64,000 nucleotides of DNA from Oceanobacillus oncorhynchi (GTDB taxonomy: Bacteria > Bacillota > Bacilli > Bacillales > Amphibacillaceae): contig NZ_CDGG01000001.1 in the NCBI RefSeq assembly GCF_000821065.1, positions 1,426,001 to 1,490,000 on the forward strand, written 5' to 3'. The notes below the pieces were generated by a model. The model saw only the letters and a program-made list of their open reading frames with translations. It was not told where the DNA came from and ran no database searches. The first letter of the stretch is position 1. Every line of letters starts with the position of its first letter. Positions 62,727 through 64,000 of this stretch are shown in pieces. Both the position numbers and the translations under genes were made by a program.

Positions 62727-63762
62727 ATGGTGCTGTATAAAACAGTTTAATAAATTTCACGACAACATACGTTTGTTAGAAGAGAACGAGGTATTAAAAG
62801 AAAAAAGAGATATCATAATTAATACGATTAAAAACAATCTACCCAAGGAAACTTCAAAAAGCTTCACTATATTTACTCAAGGTTCATATGCAATGCATAC
62901 TGGAATCAAGCCGTTAGACAATGATTATGATATAGATGTGGGACTTTACTTCGATATTTCCAAAGAGGATATTAAACCTGTACAAGCTAAGCAGTGGATC
63001 TTGAATGCAGTTGAGGGCCATACAAAAGATGTAAAAATGAAGAACCCCTGTATTACAGTTGCGTATGCTGCGGGATACCACGTAGATATAACAGTCTACG
63101 CAGCCGACAATGCTGATGGAAAAGTTTATTTAGCTAAAGGAAAACCAACAAGCAATGGGGAAGATAAGTGTTGGGAAGAATCCAATCCAAAAGATTTGAT
63201 AAAGGAAATTCGAGATCATTTATCTGATTCAGAGGATAGAAAACAATTCCGACGCATCATTCGGTACTTGAAGAGATGGAAAGATGAAAAATTAATAAAA
63301 GGTAATGGTCGTCCGACAGGAATTGCCTTGACCTCTTGCGCTTATAATTGGTTTGCAGTTGAAAAAGATGTAGATCCATTTAGTTGAGATAGAACATATA
63401 AAGACCTTGACGCACTAATCGCCTTGATCCGACAAATGATTAATGGATTTAGTTCAGAAGTTGAGCGAGATGAAAATGGCGAGTTAAACACTTTTTACAG
63501 GTTAAAGGTAGAACTTCCAGTTGAACCATACTCAGATTTGTTCGAAAAAATGAGCAATAAACAAATGAACACTTTTAAACAGAAGTTGGAAAGATTGTTA
63601 GAAAGTCTTGAGGAAGCAAGAAGCAAAGAAGACCCAACTGACGCTGCGGAAATACTACAAAAGCAGTTTGGAAAAGACTTCCCTGTTCCACCTAGGCCAA
63701 CAACAGGAAAGCGCGCTACCCAGAAGGCTGTTATTCCAAGCTCTGAATCTGCAAAGAAGTGA
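62727..63762 (+). pseudogene. CBASS CD-NTase (cGAS/DncV-like nucleotidyltransferase), interrupted twice
   Basis: In anti-phage CBASS systems such enzymes make cyclic nucleotide signals. The core is intact: QGSYAMHTG and DYDIDVGLYF supply the GS and D-x-D metal site, YHVDITVY the third aspartate, and RRIIRYLKRWKDEK and RPTGIALTSCAY the downstream helices. The Shine-Dalgarno-supported ATG 62727 reads only seven codons to a TAA; removing one A from the run at 62739-62742 would give MVLYKQFNKFHDNIRLLEEN and join the main frame. The main frame then stops at TGA 63385-63387 and continues without shift as DRTYKDLDALIALIRQMI to the end of the family (VELPVEPYSDLFEKM, KQFGKDFPVPPRP). So two lesions separate three pieces of one gene. 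TTG 62773 could restart translation of the middle piece. Either a pseudogene or two sequencing errors. Confidence 0.85.
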
Positions 63763-64000
63763 TGAAATTGACTTTTAATCCTTATAACTTAAAAAGCGAG
63801 TTGGAATTACACGAACAAAGTATGATCAAAGAAGTAGTTAAAATAACTAATGTAAACAGCGATGTATACAGAGGGTGTAAATATTTGGCTGAACTAGTCA
63901 TCATTATGAATGGTGAGCCTGCTACGATCTTTGTCGGATTTAAAGACAATTATCCAGGAAGCCTCCCTCTGTTTTTTGATTTGAATGATTCCTTTGGGAG
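63762..64000 (+). CDS. E2-like N-terminal domain protein of the CBASS locus (3' cut by window end)
   Basis: An open frame of 79 codons starts at ATG 63762, overlapping the CD-NTase stop (TGATG), and runs off the window. It reads MKLTFNPYNLKSELELHEQS, then YLAELVIIMNGEPATIFVGF and NYPGSLPLFF-DLNDSFG. The strand pattern followed by 'YP..LP' resembles ubiquitin-conjugating (E2) folds that begin Cap2 (E1-E2 fusion) or the short type II CBASS E2 proteins. The catalytic cysteine would lie beyond the window. The identification rests on pattern and context. Confidence 0.6.
   Translation, partial: MKLTFNPYNLKSELELHEQSMIKEVVKITNVNSDVYRGCKYLAELVIIMNGEPATIFVGFKDNYPGSLPLFFDLNDSFG

Noticed and set aside
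62727..62775. Programmed -1/+1 frameshift as the way to express the CD-NTase
   Set aside because: Only a four-A run is present, without a slippery heptamer or downstream stem, and a second unrelated stop lies later in the gene, so decay or sequence error is simpler.

Overview
This window is the conserved translation/transcription core of a low-GC, spore-forming member of the Bacillaceae, read almost entirely on the + strand. The gene order (clpC-radA-yacL-gltX-cysE-cysS-mrnC-rlmB-yacP-sigH-rpmG-secE-nusG-rplKAJL-ybxB-rpoBC-rpsL-rpsG-fusA-tuf, then S10-spc-alpha ribosomal operons, ecfA1A2T-truA-rplM-rpsI) is that of Bacillus subtilis and its relatives. SigH and CotF-like coat genes point to sporulation. 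Protein wording and repeat style suggest the Oceanobacillus/Virgibacillus group, but that is an inference; no 16S gene is present.

Layout. 1-10 kb: 3' part of clpC, DNA repair (radA), a membrane PIN-TRAM protein, gltX, and a cysteine T-box-controlled cysE-cysS-mrnC-rlmB-yacP operon. 10-28.6 kb: sigH, secE/nusG, stalk proteins, RNA polymerase, and the str operon ending in tuf. 28.7-38 kb: a block not found here in B. subtilis. It has glpX on the - strand, a PAS-type sigma-54 activator, then scoAB, a 3-hydroxybutyrate dehydrogenase, a thiolase, a GntP-family permease and an AtoE-type transporter. Together these would import and degrade 3-hydroxybutyrate/acetoacetate to acetyl-CoA. In front of scoA lie a -24/-12 promoter, three matching dyads and a near-perfect cre box. 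38-57.5 kb: ribosomal protein superoperon, secY, adk, infA, rpoA, ECF transporter energising module, truA, rplM-rpsI.

57.5-64 kb is accessory. It holds two tandem unknown small ORFs, a decayed zinc alcohol dehydrogenase, an intact yraG-yraF-adhB-yraE-yraD-like spore-coat/ADH cluster on the - strand, REP-like palindromes, a small membrane protein, and finally a CBASS-type CD-NTase gene interrupted by two lesions and followed by the start of an E2-like gene cut by the window end.

Compared with the B. subtilis order, several genes are missing from their usual places: disA (after radA), ispD-ispF (before gltX), the L7Ae-like rplGB (before rpsL), and map plus ybzG (between adk and infA). Several intergenic spacers carry strong dyads or repeat elements. 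No rRNA, tRNA or CRISPR array was seen.
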